Source: Lactobacillus amylolyticus DSM 11664 (GTDB lineage Bacteria > Bacillota > Bacilli > Lactobacillales > Lactobacillaceae). Taken from it: a stretch of DNA of 30,495 bases. The position numbers and the translations under genes are program-made. Shown here piece after piece: positions 27,464-30,495 of the stretch. Where the stretch lies: positions 1 through 30,495 of the forward strand of contig NZ_ADNY01000038.1 of assembly GCF_000178475.1 (NCBI RefSeq), given 5' to 3'. Within the stretch, counting starts at the first letter, position 1; each line of letters starts with the position of its first letter. The notes below the pieces were generated by a model, which worked only from the letters and a program-made list of their open reading frames with translations, was not told the origin of the DNA and did not search any database.

Positions 27464-28852
27464 TTAAAAAAACTGATTTGCAGTACCTGAAGTTAATTCA
27501 GCTCTTTGTGCAAATTGAACATAAAGCTTAGAACCACTTGCAGAAATTCCTTCGATTTCTCGACGAACATTGAAGCGGTAATGTTTTTCTGCAGTACCAT
27601 TTTCTGCGACCTTAAAGATATTATCGTTAAAGCCTACGTAGAAGTGACCATTGCCATAAGCAAAACCTTGAACAGGAGCACCGTTCTTCACAAAATTGTC
27701 TTCAGTTGCATGCCAAACGTCATTGCTTAAAGTAAGCTTCCAGTATTCATAGTAGCTATTGCCACCATTATGGAACAAAGCATACATTGTACCATCACCA
27801 CTGAAAGTTGCGTTGTGGATGTAACGGTTATCTGCGATTTGGAAAGTCCAGATCTTGTTGATCTTCATATCGCTATTGCGGATTTGCAAAATTTCTTCTG
27901 CACGATTGCCTTTTCTATAATTATTATCATTAGCCATTACATAAATATAAGCACTGGATGAACCTAAAGACTGACCATGACCCAATTTAATATACGGTGA
28001 AACCTTGATGTTCTTAGCATAGCTCTTAAAAGTGCTCCATTTCATGGTAGTCAAATTCTGTGCAGCAGTTTTGCTCTTAAGTGCATTTAAGTTATAGGAA
28101 ACCAAGTGGCCATATTGACTGGATGAGCTAGTGAACGTTGAAGTAGTGAAAATGCCACCATTAACAGTCATACCTTCCGGAATAACGCCAACTTGACCCA
28201 TTGTGTCTGCAGCTTGGTTGTAGCCTAAACTTACAAACCGTGGCTGGAACAATCTTGTCTTCAATGTCAAACCGTTGCTCTTAAAAGTATTGCCAGTAGT
28301 TTCTGAGCGATAACCGTGTGCACTGTTCCAATTTCTTGAAGAGCTCTTCGATGATCCCTTCCATGGACTAACTTCGGTAAGGCCTTTTTTAACTGAAGCG
28401 GATGGTGAAGCTGGATAATTTTGGTGAACATTTACTTGCACTGAAGCTTGTGCTTTACCGTAACTATACTTTACAGTTGTTGATTTTGAAGAGACGCTAC
28501 TTTGAGAAACATTGACCTTGCTTGGATTAATGGCCGTACCTTGGCTGTCAGTAACGTAGTTAATTGCGTCTCTAGTTGGGAATGAATAGCTTGATCCACT
28601 GACTAAATCAATGGTAGAAATGTATTTCTTAGATTGAATTTGGCCATTCTTAAAATATTTAGTGGAAGTAAATTTCCCAGATGGACCATTTTTAGTTACG
28701 CGATGATAAATTGTATAGTTGCCTGTACCTGCAATTTTAGTCACAGCTTTGCTGTAGCTTTTAGCAGAAACTGTTTCATTGCTTGCGATACCTACTGAAC
28801 TTGTTAACAAAATACCTGCTGCTATGGCAGCAAATTTCCATTTACTTTTCAT
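27464..28852 (-). CDS. Secreted protein, helveticin J-like
   Basis: A 462-residue exported protein. The signal peptide is MKSKWKFAAIAAGILLTSSV... with predicted cleavage after ETVSA (residue 30). The next ~150 residues are Ser/Thr/Lys rich. The C-terminal ~270 residues form repeated beta-type blades of the kind SAYIYVMANDN, RYIHNATFSGDGTMYALFHN, FAYGNGHFYVGFNDN and EIEGISASGSKLYVQFAQRA. These match my memory of proteins annotated as helveticin J in lactobacilli, but no search was possible. There is no cell-wall anchor motif or S-layer domain. GGAG precedes the ATG by 8 nt. Its job (bacteriolysin, adhesin or other) is uncertain, and no immunity or export partners are near. Confidence 0.6.
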   Translation of the reverse strand: MKSKWKFAAIAAGILLTSSVGIASNETVSAKSYSKAVTKIAGTGNYTIYHRVTKNGPSGKFTSTKYFKNGQIQSKKYISTIDLVSGSSYSFPTRDAINYVTDSQGTAINPSKVNVSQSSVSSKSTTVKYSYGKAQASVQVNVHQNYPASPSASVKKGLTEVSPWKGSSKSSSRNWNSAHGYRSETTGNTFKSNGLTLKTRLFQPRFVSLGYNQAADTMGQVGVIPEGMTVNGGIFTTSTFTSSSSQYGHLVSYNLNALKSKTAAQNLTTMKWSTFKSYAKNIKVSPYIKLGHGQSLGSSSAYIYVMANDNNYRKGNRAEEILQIRNSDMKINKIWTFQIADNRYIHNATFSGDGTMYALFHNGGNSYYEYWKLTLSNDVWHATEDNFVKNGAPVQGFAYGNGHFYVGFNDNIFKVAENGTAEKHYRFNVRREIEGISASGSKLYVQFAQRAELTSGTANQFF

Positions 28853-28873
28853 TCATATTTCTCCAAAGCAAAA

Positions 28874-28901
28874 GAAACTAATACTCTAGTATTTTAGTTT
28901 C
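28874..28901 (-). repeat. Inverted repeat in the leader of the helveticin J-like gene
   Basis: Arms GAAACTAATACT and AGTATT-TT-AGTTTC pair with a 2-nt bulge around a 2-nt centre, about 20 nt before the start codon. It may be an operator or an RNA hairpin. Confidence 0.5.
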
Positions 28902-28969
28902 GTTTATTAATTACTAGTTTTTTATTAGAAGAATATTAATGCAGAAGTATTTTATATATATATGTAGAG

Positions 28970-28975
28970 TATAAT
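28970..28975 (+). promoter_or_regulatory. Probable -10 box of the permease gene
   Basis: TATAAT lies about 40 nt upstream of the permease start in an AT-rich tract. No clear -35 is present. Confidence 0.45.
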
Positions 28976-29015
28976 ATAAAAAGTTCACAATTGTTTTTAG
29001 ATATAGGAGATATTT

Positions 29016-30455
29016 ATGGTAGAAATGGAAAATAATCCAAAAAAAATGATGTGGACTACCTTAGCAATGATGGCCTTCTCAACTGTCTGGGGCTTTGGTA
29101 ACGTTGTTAATGGTTATGTCTACTTCGACGGAACAAGAGTTATTTTCAGCTGGATCGTCATGTTCCTGCTTTATTTTGTTCCTTATGCACTAATGGTTGG
29201 TGAACTTGGTGCTACTTTTAAAAACTCCGAAGGTGGTGTTTCCTCATGGGTTACCGCCACAATGGGTGCCAAATGGGCCTACTATGCAGGTTGGACCTAT
29301 TGGGCTTGTCACGTTGTTTATATTTCAAGTAAAGGTACCGGTGGTTTGAGAGCCATGGCTTGGGGCATTTTTGGCAATACTAATTGGTATGATGCCTTGC
29401 CAACCTTTACCACACAATTAGCCACCTTAGCTGTCTTCTTATTTTTCTGCTGGGTTGCCAGTCGTGGTATTCCTGTTCTTAAAGGTTTAGCCACAGTTGC
29501 CGGAACTTCAATGTTTATCATGTCAATTCTATTCATCATCATGATGTTTGCAGCTCCTGCACTTAATCCACATGCTTCTTATTACAGCATTAACTGGAAT
29601 TGGAAGAATTTGATGCCAACTTTCAATGCTAAATACCTAACCTCACTATCCATCTTGGTATTCGGGGTTGGTGGCTGTGAAAAGATTTCTCCTTATGTAA
29701 ATAAGGTTAAAAATCCTTCAAAGAACTTCCCTAAGGCAATGATGGCCTTAGCGATTATGGTTATGGTATCCGCTATTTTAGGAACATTTGCTATGGCTTT
29801 GATGTTTGATCCTAAAGTTGTTAACAACAACTTGAACGAATACATTTCTAACGGTGCATATATGGCCTTTGATAAATTGGGACAATACTACCATGTTGGC
29901 GGCTTATTCATGTACATCTATTCTTGGTGCAACGTTATTGGTCAGTTCTCTACTTTGGTAATCAGTATCGATGCGCCACTTAGAATGCTTTTGGGAAGCA
30001 AGGAAGCAAAAGAGTATATTCCTAAGCGCTTGTTGAAACTTAACAAACATGGTGCATATATCAATGGTATCTGGATGGTTATCATCCTTTCTGGTGGCTT
30101 AATCGTAGCCCAAGCTTTGCTTCCAAATGCTCAAGCAGTTATGGCTCAACTGGTTAAATTGAACTCAACTACAATGCCAATGCGTTACCTTTGGGTATTT
30201 GCAGCCTACATTGCGTTAAGAAAGAAACAACAAAAATTTGCTAAAAACACTACTTATCAGATGACTAAGCATCAAGGCTTAGCCTACACAGCCGGAATTT
30301 GGTGTTTCTTTGTTACTGCAGCCTGCTGTATCATGGGAATTTACTCACCAGATCCATTTACCTTGTTCTTAAATATCATTACGCCAATTATCTTGATCGC
30401 TTTGGGTATTATCTTGCCTGCTATCAAAAAGCATCAAGACGCCAAATTAAGTTAA
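29016..30455 (+). CDS. APC-family amino acid permease
   Basis: A 479-residue polytopic protein with about 12 membrane segments. The helix-1 region (AFSTVWGFGNVVNGYVYF) and ELGATFKNSEGGVSSWV match the APC superfamily; the overall look resembles YjeM and the glutamate/GABA-antiporter-like branch. AGGAGA sits five nucleotides before the first ATG, so this start is preferred over the one three codons later. It is monocistronic within the window; the last 40 nt after it show no complete terminator. The substrate amino acid cannot be read from sequence. Confidence 0.88.
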   Translation: MVEMENNPKKMMWTTLAMMAFSTVWGFGNVVNGYVYFDGTRVIFSWIVMFLLYFVPYALMVGELGATFKNSEGGVSSWVTATMGAKWAYYAGWTYWACHVVYISSKGTGGLRAMAWGIFGNTNWYDALPTFTTQLATLAVFLFFCWVASRGIPVLKGLATVAGTSMFIMSILFIIMMFAAPALNPHASYYSINWNWKNLMPTFNAKYLTSLSILVFGVGGCEKISPYVNKVKNPSKNFPKAMMALAIMVMVSAILGTFAMALMFDPKVVNNNLNEYISNGAYMAFDKLGQYYHVGGLFMYIYSWCNVIGQFSTLVISIDAPLRMLLGSKEAKEYIPKRLLKLNKHGAYINGIWMVIILSGGLIVAQALLPNAQAVMAQLVKLNSTTMPMRYLWVFAAYIALRKKQQKFAKNTTYQMTKHQGLAYTAGIWCFFVTAACCIMGIYSPDPFTLFLNIITPIILIALGIILPAIKKHQDAKLS

Positions 30456-30495
30456 TCATATTTAGAATAATTATAAATAAAACCGTCCCTTTTCG

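Overview
The window reads as chromosome of a Lactobacillus of the acidophilus/helveticus/crispatus group: AT-rich, with lactobacillar versions of GlmS, GlmM, CdaA, PotABCD, CggR and the gap-pgk-tpiA glycolytic run, compact intergenic regions and G·U-containing terminators. At least five genes are broken, several by single-base indels, which resembles pseudogene-rich dairy lineages such as L. helveticus. The species call is an inference.

Layout. Positions 1-2120 hold a minus-strand unit: Cof-type HAD phosphatase, an unrecognised membrane protein and a low-molecular-weight tyrosine phosphatase. Positions 2164-4679 are a fossil mannitol locus, mtlR fused by deletion to the 3' half of mtlD. From 15 kb down to 4.8 kb (minus strand) run murB, potABCD, cdaA-cdaR-glmM and glmS: cell-wall precursor synthesis, polyamine uptake and c-di-AMP synthesis. 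A plus-strand exonuclease lies between murB and a minus-strand ung-pta-tsaE group. A plus-strand HAD phosphatase and a LURP-one-like protein follow.

Positions 19053-19931 contain a GNAT acetyltransferase pseudogene and a gene-free stretch rich in hairpins. That stretch has promoter-like and terminator-like signals on both strands, suggesting overlapping antisense small RNAs or a structured leader. Next comes cggR-gap-pgk-tpiA (transcribed toward lower coordinates), with a good cggR promoter and a two-box CggR operator. A lone tRNA-Arg(CCG) separates it from a decayed GtcA-YfhO-CsbB-type glycosylation cassette, in which only the glycosyltransferase is intact. The window ends with a secreted helveticin J-like protein and an APC amino acid permease.

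Functionally, GlmS and GlmM make glucosamine-phosphate for UDP-GlcNAc, MurB acts later in the same pathway, and CdaA/CdaR tie GlmM to c-di-AMP. CggR controls lower glycolysis. Most intact genes are well-known housekeeping genes. The unusual content is the gene decay, the intra-operon hairpins and the antisense-RNA candidate.
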